The position numbers and the translations under genes are program-made. The notes beneath the pieces were generated by a model. It saw only the letters and a program-made list of their open reading frames with translations, was not told the origin of the DNA and made no database searches. A stretch of 64,000 nucleotides of DNA from Bradyrhizobium amphicarpaeae (GTDB lineage Bacteria > Pseudomonadota > Alphaproteobacteria > Rhizobiales > Xanthobacteraceae), in NCBI RefSeq assembly GCF_002266435.3, contig NZ_CP029426.2:6664001-6728000 (forward strand), given 5' to 3'. Positions 17,530-26,038 of the stretch are shown one piece after another (position 1 is the stretch's first letter; each line of letters begins with the position of its first letter).

Positions 17530-18165
17530 ATGCCCCACACATCCGCCCTGCTCGGCTTTGCCCTCGTCTGCCTCGGTCTCGTGCTGACGCCGGGGCCGAA
17601 CATGATCTATCTGATCTCGCGCTCGATCACGCAAGGCCCCGCGGCGGGCATCGTCTCGCTCGGCGGCGTCGCGCTCGGCTTCGTGTTCTACATGCTGTGC
17701 GCGGCGTTCGGCATCACGGCACTCTTGCTCGCCATTCCCTTTGCCTATGACGCGCTGCGCTTTGCCGGCGCAGGCTATCTGCTCTGGCTCGCCTGGCAGG
17801 CGGTGAAACCGGGCGGACGCTCGCCGTTCCAGGTGAAGCAGCTTGCCATCGACAGCCCGCGCAAATTGTTTGCCATGGGTTTCGTTACCAATTTGCTCAA
17901 TCCGAAAATCGCGATGCTCTATCTGGCGCTGCTGCCGCAATTCATCGATCCCACAGCCGGCAGCGTGCTGACGCAGTCGATGGTGCTGGGCGCAATCCAG
18001 ATCGCGATCAGCGTCAGCGTCAACGCGATGATCGCGCTGGCCGCCGGATCGATCGCGCTGTTCCTGGCGCACCGGCCGAGTTGGATGCTGGTGCAGCGCT
18101 GGCTGATGGGCACCGTGCTGGCGGGGCTTGCGGTGCGGATGGCGGTCGAAGCGAAGAAGGTGTGA
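17530..18165 (+). CDS. LysE/RhtB family amino-acid exporter
   Basis: The 211-residue inner-membrane protein has six predicted helices and the RhtB/LysE N-terminal signature 'LVLTPGPNMIYLISRSITQGPAAGIVSLGGVALGF', which includes the family's TPGP motif. A second conserved stretch, 'FVTNLLNPKIAMLYLALLPQFIDP', lies in the middle. Members export amino acids or homoserine lactones; the substrate is not predictable. It is a monocistronic gene on the plus strand, convergent with the GST gene across a large palindromic repeat. Confidence 0.92.
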   Translation: MPHTSALLGFALVCLGLVLTPGPNMIYLISRSITQGPAAGIVSLGGVALGFVFYMLCAAFGITALLLAIPFAYDALRFAGAGYLLWLAWQAVKPGGRSPFQVKQLAIDSPRKLFAMGFVTNLLNPKIAMLYLALLPQFIDPTAGSVLTQSMVLGAIQIAISVSVNAMIALAAGSIALFLAHRPSWMLVQRWLMGTVLAGLAVRMAVEAKKV

Positions 18166-18173
18166 GGTTCTTT

Positions 18174-18338
18174 CGTCACCCTCCCCTTGAGGGGGAGGGT
18201 CGCTGCGCATGTAGCAAAGCGGAATGCGTAGCGGGGTGGGGAGATCTCTCCTCACGGGCACTGTCCAACACGGAGAGACCGTCACCCCACCCCGCTCGCG
18301 CTGCGCGCGATCGACCCTCCCCCTCCAGGGGAGGGTAA
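18174..18338. repeat. Large inverted repeat, family D
   Basis: The outer arms 'CACCCTCCCCTTGAGGGGGA' and 'GACCCTCCCCCTCCAGGGGA' each form a small hairpin. Inner segments ('GTAGCGGGGTGGGGAG' against 'CACCCCACCCCGCTCGCG') pair across the element to give a roughly 165-bp cruciform. It lies between the convergent lysE-type and GST genes and could act as a bidirectional terminator, though it has no T-tract. Confidence 0.75.
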
Positions 18339-18348
18339 GAGCGAAGCC

Positions 18349-18975
18349 TCAATCCAGCTTCGCCTCCATGCCGCGCTTGACCGCCGGCCTTGCAATCAGC
18401 GCCTCGTACCAGCGCTTGACGTTGGGGAAATCGGCCAGATCAACCTTGTGGCGAGGGTGGCGCCAGGCCCAGCCCAGGATGGCAAAGTCGGCAATCGAGA
18501 GGTCGCCGGCGACGAAGTCGCTGTCAGCCAGCCGGCGGTCGAGCACGCCGTAGAGCCGGCGGGTCTCGGCCATATAGCGCTTCAGGCCGTAAGCGCGGTC
18601 CTGCTCGTTTTCGAGCGCGATGAAATGGTGCACCTGGCCCGGCATCGGGCCAAAGCCGCCCATCTGCCACATCAGCCATTCATAGACGGGGATGCGGGCA
18701 CCGAGCGATTTCGGCAGGAATTTACCGGTCTTTTCACCGAGATAGAGCAGGATCGCGCCGGATTCGAAGATGCTGACGGGCTTGCCGTCCGGACCGTTGG
18801 GGTCGACGATCGCCGGAATCTTGTTGTTCGGGGACAGCTTCAGGAACTCCGGCGCCATCTGCTCGCCCTTGGTTATGTTCACCGGGACCACCTTGTAGGG
18901 CAGCCCCATTTCCTCCAGCGCGACCGAGATCTTGCGGCCGTTCGGCGTGTTCCAGGTATGCAGCTCGATGGTCAT
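18349..18975 (-). CDS. Glutathione S-transferase family protein (YfcG/YghU-like)
   Basis: The 208-residue protein has an N-terminal thioredoxin-like GST domain beginning 'LHTWNTPNGRKISVALEEMGLPYKVV', with the 'TPNG' active-site loop of nu-class GSTs. 'SPNNKIPAIVDPNG' and 'SIFESGAILLYLGEKTGKFLP' bind glutathione. An all-alpha C-terminal domain follows ('DFVAGDLSIADFAILGWAWRH'). Nu-class proteins such as E. coli YfcG act mainly as glutathione-dependent disulfide reductases rather than conjugating enzymes. ATG 18975 begins directly at the domain; the in-frame start at 19011 adds no conserved sequence. Confidence 0.92.
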   Translation of the reverse strand: MTIELHTWNTPNGRKISVALEEMGLPYKVVPVNITKGEQMAPEFLKLSPNNKIPAIVDPNGPDGKPVSIFESGAILLYLGEKTGKFLPKSLGARIPVYEWLMWQMGGFGPMPGQVHHFIALENEQDRAYGLKRYMAETRRLYGVLDRRLADSDFVAGDLSIADFAILGWAWRHPRHKVDLADFPNVKRWYEALIARPAVKRGMEAKLD

Positions 18976-19147
18976 GCGTTGCTTCCTTCCCCAACAGGTT
19001 TGGCATCCCACCTACTCCAGAACGGCGCGCCCCCACAACCGGCGGTCCCGGATGGCCGATCCCTGTTGACGAGGGACGCCCCCTCTGGAATGTCGCAGCC
19101 GTCGCGGATAAATTCCGCCTCCTCCAAAAAGCTCCCGAGGGACCGCC

Positions 19148-19711
19148 GTGTCGAAATCAGCCTCCCGCGCCCGCCTGTTCGAAATCATCCGCCGGCGCTC
19201 CTTCGGCCGCGGCGAGGTGACGCTCGCGTCGGGCCGCAAGAGCGATTTCTACTTCAACCTGAAGCCGACCATGCTCGACCCCGAGGGGGCGACCCTGCTC
19301 GCGGAGCTGACCTATGAGGCGCTGAAGGACGACAATCTCGACTTCATCGGCGGCCTCGAGATGGGCGCGGTGCCGCTCGCCGGCGCGCTGGCGCAGATCT
19401 CCTGGATCAAGGGCCATCCGATCGCGGCGTTCTTCGTGCGCAAGAAGCCGAAGGAGCACGGCGCCAAGCTCGCGATCGAAGGCCTTCCCCGAGGCGAGAC
19501 GCTCGAGGGCAAGCGTGTCGTGATCGTCGAGGACGTCACCACGACAGGCGGCTCGGCGATGAAGGCGGTGGAATCGGTGCGCGAGACCGGTGCCGAGGTG
19601 GTGCTGGTGCTGACCATGGTCGACCGCGAAGAAGGCGCCACCGACACGTTCGGTGCGGCCGGCTTGCCGTTCCGCTCGCTCTACAAGGCGTCGGAATTCC
19701 TGAAGGCGTAA
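19148..19711 (+). CDS. pyrE: Orotate phosphoribosyltransferase
   Basis: The 187-residue type I phosphoribosyltransferase makes OMP from orotate and PRPP in pyrimidine synthesis. The PRPP-binding signature is '[19 protein letters not shown]' (about 122-140), the early substrate loop is '[17 protein letters not shown]' and the flexible loop is '[10 protein letters not shown]'. The start is GTG at 19148 with a GAGGGA ribosome site; it is divergent from the GST gene. Another pathway gene, pyrD, is 14 kb away and not linked. Confidence 0.96.
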   Translation: MSKSASRARLFEIIRRRSFGRGEVTLASGRKSDFYFNLKPTMLDPEGATLLAELTYEALKDDNLDFIGGLEMGAVPLAGALAQISWIKGHPIAAFFVRKKPKEHGAKLAIEGLPRGETLEGKRVVIVEDVTTTGGSAMKAVESVRETGAEVVLVLTMVDREEGATDTFGAAGLPFRSLYKASEFLKA

Positions 19712-19720
19712 CACGGTTCT

Positions 19721-19850
19721 CGTGTCCCGGGCGCGGCGCAGCGCGGAGCGGTGCGACGCTGAAGCGGGACCCAGCTTGCTTCACCCTCGACATGGGCCCC
19801 GGCTCTGCAGCGCACCGCTGAAGAGCGCTGCGCTGCGTCCGGGGCACGAG
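19721..19850. repeat. Dispersed repeat, family C (two arms)
   Basis: The left arm 'CGTGTCCCGGGCGCGGCGCA' and right arm 'GCGCTGCGTCCGGGGCACGAG' are inverted relative to each other, with a middle containing 'GGGACCCAGC' and 'GGGCCCCGGCTCTGCAGCGC'. It fills most of the gap between pyrE and the DUF2865 gene. Confidence 0.75.
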
Positions 19851-19957
19851 ACCAACTCTCCCTCAACCGCTCATTTACCATCCGGCCTTATGGTGAATCA
19901 TGTGCTGAGATCCCCAAGGGGTCCCGGCCGGTTCCGTAGCGTCGGGTGGAGTGAGCG

Positions 19958-20779
19958 TTGCGTACAGTCCTGTCCCATGCGCGCCGGCGGCGTCGCGCGA
20001 TGCTTGTGGCCGCCACCCTTGCAGCCCCGTTGCTGGCGGCGCCGGCCCCGGTTTCGGCCGAAGGCCTGTTCGACTTCTTCTTCGGCGGCATGCAGCAGCA
20101 ACGGCCGCAGCGCGAGGTGCCGCAGCAGGCGAGTTCCTACGCCGATCCCTTCACCGGGCAGCAAAATGCCGCAACCCCGCAATATGTGCCGCCGACCCGC
20201 GCGGCGGCAGCTGGCGGCTCCGGCCCGGCCTTCTGCGTGCGCAGCTGCGACGGCAAATATTTTCCGCTGATGCGCGGCCTCGCCTCGGCGGCGCAGATGT
20301 GTCAGGCGTTCTGTCCTGCCAGCACGACCAAGGTCTATTTCGGCTCCTCGATCGACGGCGCGGCGTCGCAGAGCGGTGAGCGTTACGCCGACAGCGAGAA
20401 CGCCTTCGCCTACCGCAAGGCGCTGCGTTCGGACTGCACCTGCAACGGCCGCGAGCCGGTCGGCCTTGCCCCGGTCGATCTCGCGCTGGACTCCTCGCTG
20501 AAGGCCGGCGACGTGATCGCCACCACCGACGGCCTCGTCGCCTATACCGGCATCCGCGTCGGCAACGATCAGGCCGCGGACTTCACCCCGGTTGCCTCCT
20601 ATCCCGGCCTCACCGCGCAAGTCCGCGCCCGCCTCGGCGAGATGAAGGTGGCCCCGGTGCGCGCCGAGACGGTGTCGGCAGATGCGCCCGCCCCGGAGAT
20701 CGTGCGTGAGACGCTGCCCAATGTGACGGTGCCGAAAACGATGGCGCAGAAGCCGGCAAAGCGGGCGGGGCTAGAGTAG
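19958..20779 (+). CDS. DUF2865 exported protein
   Basis: The 273-residue protein is exported (Arg-rich n-region, hydrophobic core about 14-34 ending 'APAPVSAEG'). It has a Gln/Pro-rich stretch, then a conserved core 'FCVRSCDGKYFPLMRGLASAAQMCQAFCPASTTKVYFGSSID', with further Cys in 'DCTCNGREPVGLA'. This core matches DUF2865, a Rhizobiales family without known function; the paired Cys suggest periplasmic disulfides. The start is TTG at 19958, chosen for the GGAGTGAG ribosome site just upstream; no ATG precedes the signal peptide closely in frame, although an internal ATG lies at residue 15. Confidence 0.85.
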   Translation: MRTVLSHARRRRRAMLVAATLAAPLLAAPAPVSAEGLFDFFFGGMQQQRPQREVPQQASSYADPFTGQQNAATPQYVPPTRAAAAGGSGPAFCVRSCDGKYFPLMRGLASAAQMCQAFCPASTTKVYFGSSIDGAASQSGERYADSENAFAYRKALRSDCTCNGREPVGLAPVDLALDSSLKAGDVIATTDGLVAYTGIRVGNDQAADFTPVASYPGLTAQVRARLGEMKVAPVRAETVSADAPAPEIVRETLPNVTVPKTMAQKPAKRAGLE

Positions 20780-20787
20780 CTCGCTCG

Positions 20788-20903
20788 CGTGTCCCGGACG
20801 CGCTGCAGCGTGCGACGCTGCTGCGCAGAGCCGGGACCCAGCAAGCATGGGCCCCGGTTCAGCAGCGCATCACTGACGTGCTGCGCTGCGCCTGGGGCAC
20901 GAG
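20788..20903. repeat. Dispersed repeat, family C (two arms)
   Basis: 'CGTGTCCCGGACGCGCTGCA' at the left and 'GCTGCGCCTGGGGCACGAGA' at the right are inverted copies around 'GGGACCCAGCAAGCATGGGC'. It runs to the stop codon of the minus-strand gene at 20905. Confidence 0.75.
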
Positions 20904-20904
20904 A

Positions 20905-21336
20905 CTATCGTCCGATGATCACCCCGATCACGTTCGGCGCCGCCAGATATTTCTCCTCGATCGCCGCGCGCGCGGCGGCGCGGTTGTCCGGGGTCAAGAG
21001 GCCGCGCTTCTCGGCCAGGATCATCCAGCAGAAGCCCCACCAATCCGTCAGCATGCCCTGGTCGCCGACGAGGTCGTAGCCCTGCTCGGCCGCGAAGATG
21101 CGCGCATGGGCTTCGTCCAGCGTGTCCAGGAACAGATGATCCTCGGTCGAGAACAGATCGTCGCTGACGTCGTCGATGGTGTAGCCCCAGATCGACTGGC
21201 ACACCGCGTTGAACTCGCGGTCGAACTGGTCGTCGTCGATCCTCTGGCGCCGCGCCGCCTGATGCAGCCGCGACAGCGAGCGCGCGAAATCGGCGATCCG
21301 GGTAAGGGCAAATTGATCGAAGGCGATGGTGGACAT
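20905..21336 (-). CDS. Conserved hypothetical cytosolic protein
   Basis: The 143-residue protein has no signal peptide or membrane segment. It is mostly helical and acidic, with 'FDREFNAVCQSIWGYTIDDVSDDLFSTEDHLFLDTLDEA' and 'WWGFCWMILAEKRGLLTPDNRAAARAAIEEKYL'. I do not recognise a family. The start at ATG 21336 ('MSTIAFDQF') is preferred to the in-frame ATG at 21381. It is convergent with the DUF2865 gene. Confidence 0.7.
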   Translation of the reverse strand: MSTIAFDQFALTRIADFARSLSRLHQAARRQRIDDDQFDREFNAVCQSIWGYTIDDVSDDLFSTEDHLFLDTLDEAHARIFAAEQGYDLVGDQGMLTDWWGFCWMILAEKRGLLTPDNRAAARAAIEEKYLAAPNVIGVIIGR

Positions 21337-21454
21337 GTAGTCCTCGCAAAGTCTGACAGACGCTAGATATTGTGTCGGCAACGCGCCGAATCACAATGAT
21401 ATATCAAAGACTTGCTAAAGTGTTCTTAATTTGTTCCGAGGCTGTTCCGAAATC

Positions 21455-22165
21455 TCAGGAACAGCGCGAAGCCGCGATCGCATGGACGCGGCGGTCGCCG
21501 AGCAGATGGGCGACGAAGCCATTGGCCGAAAAGATCTTCGCGAATGCGGCGTCGCGGATGCTGAGGCCGCCGGCATAGGCGCCGAACGCCGGCATCACCG
21601 CCCGCATCCCGTCGGAGGCGAAGCAGCGGCGCTCCATGGAGCGGCCGCGCGCGGAGACGCGCGCCTTGGGATGGAGATGGCCGGCGATCTCGCCGCGCGC
21701 ACCGGTCGGCTCGTGACGGAAAGTGATCGGGCCGATCGCGACCTCGTCGGCGACGGTGCCGCCGAGATCGCTCGGCAGCATCGGATCGTGATTGCCCGAG
21801 ATCCAGATCCAGTCGCGGCCGGCCTGGAACGCTGCAACCACATCGCGATTCTCCGACGACAGCCGCTCATGCGCGGTGCGGTCGTGAAAGCTGTCGCCGA
21901 GTGCGATGATTGTGCGCGGATCATGGCGGGAGATGACAGCAGCGAGACGGCTCAGCGTGGCCAGCGTATCGTAAGGCGGCAGCAGCACGCCGCGCAGGGC
22001 GAAACTGGAGCCCTTCTCCAGATGCAGGTCGGAGACGACGAGCAGGCGCTGCTCTTCCCAGAACAGCGCGCCGGAGAGATCGGCGGCAAAGGTCACATCG
22101 CTGATGGTGACCGTGGACACGCGCATGTCGTCGTCATCCCTCGAAACCTGCGCGCCAATCGTCAC
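21455..22165 (-). CDS. pdeM: Ligase-associated DNA damage response phosphoesterase PdeM
   Basis: The 236-residue calcineurin-like metallophosphoesterase has all the metal-binding blocks: 'VSDLHLEKG' (DxH), 'LGDSFHD' (GD), 'GNHDPML' (GNHD) and 'GHLHPKA' (GHxH). It matches the PdeM family (TIGR04123) that accompanies a bacterial ATP-dependent ligase, an Lhr-like helicase and a beta-CASP exonuclease. It starts (GTG 22165) 3 bp after the helicase stop, so the two are co-translated; ATG 22126 is an alternative start. The ligase and exonuclease genes are 15 kb away on the same strand. Confidence 0.92.
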   Translation of the reverse strand: MTIGAQVSRDDDDMRVSTVTISDVTFAADLSGALFWEEQRLLVVSDLHLEKGSSFALRGVLLPPYDTLATLSRLAAVISRHDPRTIIALGDSFHDRTAHERLSSENRDVVAAFQAGRDWIWISGNHDPMLPSDLGGTVADEVAIGPITFRHEPTGARGEIAGHLHPKARVSARGRSMERRCFASDGMRAVMPAFGAYAGGLSIRDAAFAKIFSANGFVAHLLGDRRVHAIAASRCS

Positions 22166-22168
22166 GTA

Positions 22169-24754
22169 TTACCCGCTTCTATCCATCGCCTCTTTGACCA
22201 GCTCATCGGCGGCTTCGGCCAAAAGCTCGTCTGCAGCTTCGCCATAAACTGACTCGCGACCGATTTCCAGCATCACGGGCACGGCCAGCGGCGAGACGCG
22301 GTCGAGTTCCCGGTGCGTAATGCGGCCTTGGATACGGGCGAGCATGTCCCCCAGGCGGCGCAGGTCGAGAAGGCCGGTCGCGGCATCGGCGCGCGCGGCG
22401 CGCAAGAGGACGTGATCGGCCTGGTGCTTGCGCAGCACGTCGTAGACGAGATCGGTCGAGAACAGCACCTGACGGCGGCTCTTCTCTTCGCCGGTATGCC
22501 GGCGCGTGATCAGGCCGGAGATGATGGCACAGTTGCGGAAGGTGCGCTTCATCAGGGCGGATTCGGCGAGCCAGGCCTCCAGATCGTCGCCGAGCATGTC
22601 AGGATCGAACAGCGCGTTGAGATCGATCCGGCCGTCGCGGATCATGGAGGAGAGATCGCCGAGCGCCCAGATCGCCACCGCATATTCATTGGCGACGAAG
22701 CCGAGCGGCCGGGCGCGGGCGCGCTCCAGCCGGCGCGTCAGCAGCATCCCGAGGGTCTGATGCGCGAGACGTCCCTCGAAGGGGTAGCAGACGATGTAGT
22801 GCTTGTTGGCGCGCGGAAAGCTCTCGACCAGGAGCTCGCGCACCGCCGGCACGCTGCTGACATCCTTCTGCAGCGACAGCCAGTCGCGCACCTGCTCCGG
22901 CAAGCCACGCCATGCGCGCGCGTCATCGAGCAGCCGGCGCACGCGTTCAGCCAGATAGGTCGAGAGCGGGAATTTTCCGCCCATGTAGGACGGCACTTTC
23001 GGGTCCTTGTCATGCGCGCGCGAGACATAGACCTGATCCTCGACCAGGGTCTCATAGCGCACCACCTCGCCGGAAAACACGAAGGTATCGCCGGGGGTGA
23101 GGCCCTCGATGAAGGCCTCTTCGATCTCGCCGAGCAACCGACCGCCGCGCGCGATCACGCCCGTAGAGCCTTTCCCGCCGCCGCGCGAGCGCACCAGCCG
23201 CACCTTCAGCATGTCGTCCTCGACGATGGTCCCGACATTCATCCGGTAGCTCTGCCGCACCTTGGGATTGGCGACACGCCAGCGCCCCTCCTTGTCCTGC
23301 TTGATGCGGGCGAAGCGCTCATAGGTCTTCAGCGCGTAGCCGCCGGAGGCGACGAAATCGACCACGTCGTCGAAATCCGGCCGCGACAAGTCTGCGTAAG
23401 GCGCGGCGGTGCGCACTTCGGCATAGAGGTCATCGGACAGGAACGGCTCGCCACAGGCACAGCCGAGCACGTGCTGCGCCAGCACGTCGAGGCCGCCGGT
23501 GCGCAGAGGCGGCGTGTCCTGCGCGTTCTCGGCAATGGCGTCGATCGCGACGCGGCACTCCAGCACCTCGAACCGGTTGGCCGGCACCAGCACCGCGCGC
23601 GAGGCCTCGTCGAGGCGGTGGTTGGCGCGGCCGATCCGCTGCATCAGGCGCGAGGAGCCCTTGGGCGCGCCGATATTGACGACGAGATCGACGTCGCCCC
23701 AGTCGACGCCGAGATCGAGCGAGGAGGTGCAGACCACGCCGCGCAGGCGTCCCGCCGACATGGCGTCCTCGACCTTGCGGCGCTGGGCGACGTCGAGCGA
23801 ACCGTGATGCAGCGCAATTGCGAGGCCGTCGTCGTTCATGCTCCAGAGATTCTGGAACAGCATCTCGGCCTGGCTGCGGGTGTTGACGAAGACCAGCGTG
23901 GTCTTGTTCGCCTTGATCAGCTCGTAGATTTCAGGGAGCGCGTGGCGCGCGCTGTGGCCGGCCCAGGGCAGGCGTTCGCGCGTATCGAGCATCTCCACCT
24001 CGGGCGGCGCCGCCCCGCCGGCGACGACGATGTCGGCGGCGGCCTCCTGGCCACCGGGCTGCGGCACCAGGAAGCGCGCGAGCTGATCCGGCTCGGCAAC
24101 GGTTGCCGACAGGCCGATCGCGCGCATCTGCGGCGCCAGCCGCCACAGCCGCGCCAGCCCGAGCGAGAGCAGGTCGCCGCGCTTGGATGTCACCAGCGCA
24201 TGCAGCTCGTCGAGCACGATCCGCTTCAGCGAGGAGAACAGGAACGGCGCGTCATCCGAGGACAACAGCAGCGCAAGCTGCTCGGGCGTCGTCAGCAACA
24301 CGTCAGGCGGATAGCGCCGCTGCCGCTGGCGCCGCGACACCGGCGTGTCGCCGGTGCGGGTCTCGACCTTGATCGGCAGCGCCATCTCCGCAATCGGTCG
24401 CTCCAGATTGCGCGCGATGTCGACGGCAAGCGCCTTCAGCGGCGAGATGTAGAGCGTGTGCAGGCCGCCGGAACGTTGCACGCTGCGGCCGGTGGAAACG
24501 AGGTTCTGTTTCTCACCCGCCTTCCGTTCGGCTGCCTCGGTCGAAAGCTCCACCAGGGTCGGCAGAAACCCCGCCAGCGTCTTGCCGGCGCCGGTCGGCG
24601 CGATCAGCAGGGCGCTGGCGTCCTCGCGCGCCTTCTCCAGCAGCGACAATTGATGCGCGCGCGGCGACCAGCCGCGGGTTGCGAACCACGCGCTGAAGCG
24701 CTCGGGCAGCAGCGCAGGCGTCTCGGCCTGAGTTTTGAGGATGCGGCGCGTCAC
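22169..24754 (-). CDS. Ligase-associated DNA damage response DExH helicase (Lhr-like)
   Basis: The 861-residue superfamily 2 helicase has motif I 'IAPTGAGKTLAGFLP', motif II 'LDELHAL', motif III 'GLSATVAEP', motif IV-V 'VVCTSSLDLGVDWGDVDLVVNIG' and motif VI 'QRIGRANHRLDE'. A winged-helix and C-terminal Lhr-type domain follow, with a CxC stretch 'GCACGEPFLSDDLY'. This fits the TIGR04121 subfamily linked to ATP-dependent ligases. The start is GTG 24754, directly ahead of 'LLPERFSAWFATRGWSPRAHQ'; a frame upstream to 24916 runs through a dispersed repeat and is not credible. It is the first gene of a two-gene operon with pdeM. Confidence 0.94.
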   Translation of the reverse strand: MTRRILKTQAETPALLPERFSAWFATRGWSPRAHQLSLLEKAREDASALLIAPTGAGKTLAGFLPTLVELSTEAAERKAGEKQNLVSTGRSVQRSGGLHTLYISPLKALAVDIARNLERPIAEMALPIKVETRTGDTPVSRRQRQRRYPPDVLLTTPEQLALLLSSDDAPFLFSSLKRIVLDELHALVTSKRGDLLSLGLARLWRLAPQMRAIGLSATVAEPDQLARFLVPQPGGQEAAADIVVAGGAAPPEVEMLDTRERLPWAGHSARHALPEIYELIKANKTTLVFVNTRSQAEMLFQNLWSMNDDGLAIALHHGSLDVAQRRKVEDAMSAGRLRGVVCTSSLDLGVDWGDVDLVVNIGAPKGSSRLMQRIGRANHRLDEASRAVLVPANRFEVLECRVAIDAIAENAQDTPPLRTGGLDVLAQHVLGCACGEPFLSDDLYAEVRTAAPYADLSRPDFDDVVDFVASGGYALKTYERFARIKQDKEGRWRVANPKVRQSYRMNVGTIVEDDMLKVRLVRSRGGGKGSTGVIARGGRLLGEIEEAFIEGLTPGDTFVFSGEVVRYETLVEDQVYVSRAHDKDPKVPSYMGGKFPLSTYLAERVRRLLDDARAWRGLPEQVRDWLSLQKDVSSVPAVRELLVESFPRANKHYIVCYPFEGRLAHQTLGMLLTRRLERARARPLGFVANEYAVAIWALGDLSSMIRDGRIDLNALFDPDMLGDDLEAWLAESALMKRTFRNCAIISGLITRRHTGEEKSRRQVLFSTDLVYDVLRKHQADHVLLRAARADAATGLLDLRRLGDMLARIQGRITHRELDRVSPLAVPVMLEIGRESVYGEAADELLAEAADELVKEAMDRSG

Positions 24755-24863
24755 GCCATGACAGGTAAGCTGTGAGCGTGGCTTCGTCGAGGGGTGGCCC
24801 TCCCGGTCTGGACGAGGAGGGCCACTGGGCGGGCATTGTTGCGCAACCTGAGCAAGTGCCTCG

Positions 24864-24993
24864 CCCTTCGAGACGACCGCTTTCAGCGGTCTCCTCAGGG
24901 TGAGGCTCAGAAGCACCGGCGCTTGTCGAAACTGGCACAGCGCACTCGGTCCTCATCCTGAGGGCCCGCCAACGGCGGGCGTCTCGAAGGATG
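24864..24993. repeat. Dispersed inverted repeat, family F
   Basis: 'CCTTCGAGACGACCGCTTTC' with 'GGTCTCCTCAGGGTGAGG', and the inverse 'CCTCATCCTGAGGGCCCGCC' with 'GGCGTCTCGAAGGATGG', form two facing arms. A second copy is at 58587-58709. The 277-bp gap around it (24755-25031) holds no other recognisable feature. Confidence 0.75.
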
Positions 24994-25031
24994 GCCACGC
25001 GCGAGATCGTTCCCAGAAACGTGGCCTGCTA

Positions 25032-25397
25032 TCACGCCCCTTGCGGCACCTGATCCAGAAATCCGGTCACGCTTCTGATGCGGCCATCCTTCAGCACGGC
25101 AAAATCAGTGCCCTTGATCGGGCTGTCGGCGCCCTCGGGACCAAGTCCCCAGGAAAAGCGGACGTGGTCGCCGTAACCGTTGGGCTCGCCGATCAGCTTG
25201 AACCTGAAATCGGGAAAGCGCTGCTGCACGCCCGCGATCAGAGCATCGATGCCGTCGCGGCCATCGCCCTTCATCAGGGGATCGACATAGCTCGCATCAA
25301 TCGTCCAGTTGTCGCCGAGCAGCTGGCGGCGCCGGCCGGCGGCGCGCTCGTTCCAGAGCTCGATGTAGCTTCGGGCGATGGTGATGGGGTCGGTCAT
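25032..25397 (-). CDS. SnoaL-like / NTF2-fold small protein
   Basis: The 121-residue protein fits the SnoaL-like polyketide-cyclase/NTF2 fold: the opening helix 'ITIARSYIELWNE', 'ASYVDPLMKGDGRDGIDALIAGVQQRFPDFRFKLIGEPNGYGDHVRFSWGLGP' and a last strand pair 'FAVLKDGRIRSVTGFLDQVP'. The family includes isomerases, hydrolases and binding proteins, so no reaction can be assigned. The start at ATG 25397 ('MTDPITIARS') fits the domain and has a GGAGAGT-type site. It is on the same strand as pdeM but separated from it by the helicase gene and repeat. Confidence 0.85.
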   Translation of the reverse strand: MTDPITIARSYIELWNERAAGRRRQLLGDNWTIDASYVDPLMKGDGRDGIDALIAGVQQRFPDFRFKLIGEPNGYGDHVRFSWGLGPEGADSPIKGTDFAVLKDGRIRSVTGFLDQVPQGA

Positions 25398-25552
25398 GGC
25401 ACTCTCCTTCGATGACGCCGTATTCGGCTGTCCCTGACTATCGAAGGTTCCCGCGCGCTTTTCGATTACCTCGCAGGTCATCGTCGCGCGAAAAAATGGA
25501 GCGCGATGATGTTGTCATCGCGCTCCGCTTGCATGCGAATTGGCCGTGGAGA

Positions 25553-25903
25553 TTATTTCGCGGCCGTGACCATGATCTCGACGGTGTATTGCGGCGCCGC
25601 CAGCTTGGCTTCGACGGTGGCGCGGGCGGGAGTATTGCCGGCCGACACCCAGGCGTCCCACACCGCATTCATCTCGCCGAACGTCTTCATGTCGGTGATG
25701 TAGATCGTAGCCGAGAGCAGCTTGGACTTGTCGGTGCCGGCCTTGGCGAGATGGCCGTCGATGGTCTTCAGGATGTCCTGGGTCTGCTTCGTCACGCTTT
25801 CGCCGGCCGCGTTGTTGGCGACGACGCCGGCGAGATAGACGGTGTTGCCGTGCACGACGACCTGGCTCATGCGCGGGCCGGTTTCGAAACGCTGAATGCT
25901 CAT
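25553..25903 (-). CDS. RidA/YjgF/UK114 family protein
   Basis: The 116-residue protein has the RidA fold signatures 'VVVHGNTVYLAGVVANNAAG', 'QTQDILKTIDGHLAKAG' and C-terminal 'ARATVEAKLAAPQYTVEIMVTAAK', with Arg in the position that binds the carboxylate of imine substrates. RidA proteins hydrolyse reactive enamine/imine intermediates from PLP enzymes, though many paralogues have other roles. ATG 25903 with GGAG upstream is the start; it follows the FAD dehydrogenase gene on the same strand after 135 bp. Confidence 0.92.
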   Translation of the reverse strand: MSIQRFETGPRMSQVVVHGNTVYLAGVVANNAAGESVTKQTQDILKTIDGHLAKAGTDKSKLLSATIYITDMKTFGEMNAVWDAWVSAGNTPARATVEAKLAAPQYTVEIMVTAAK

Positions 25904-26038
25904 TGGTAGCTCCTCACTGGAATGGCGCCCCTGTCTAGCCCAGCACCTCACGCCCTGCCACCCCGGCGGTGCATGCGTCGCTGGCAACGCATGCGCGGCT
26001 TATCGAAGCGGACCGAACAATTCAGCCCGTCGAACAAT

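Noticed and set aside
18174..18338. Possible insertion-sequence remnant between the exporter and GST genes
   Set aside because: There is no coding remnant and no target duplication. Its paired arms match the general intergenic repeat style, so it is listed as a repeat.
22313..24775. Open plus-strand frame of 820 codons opposite the Lhr-like helicase
   Set aside because: It lacks any recognisable domain, whereas the minus strand has all helicase motifs in order.
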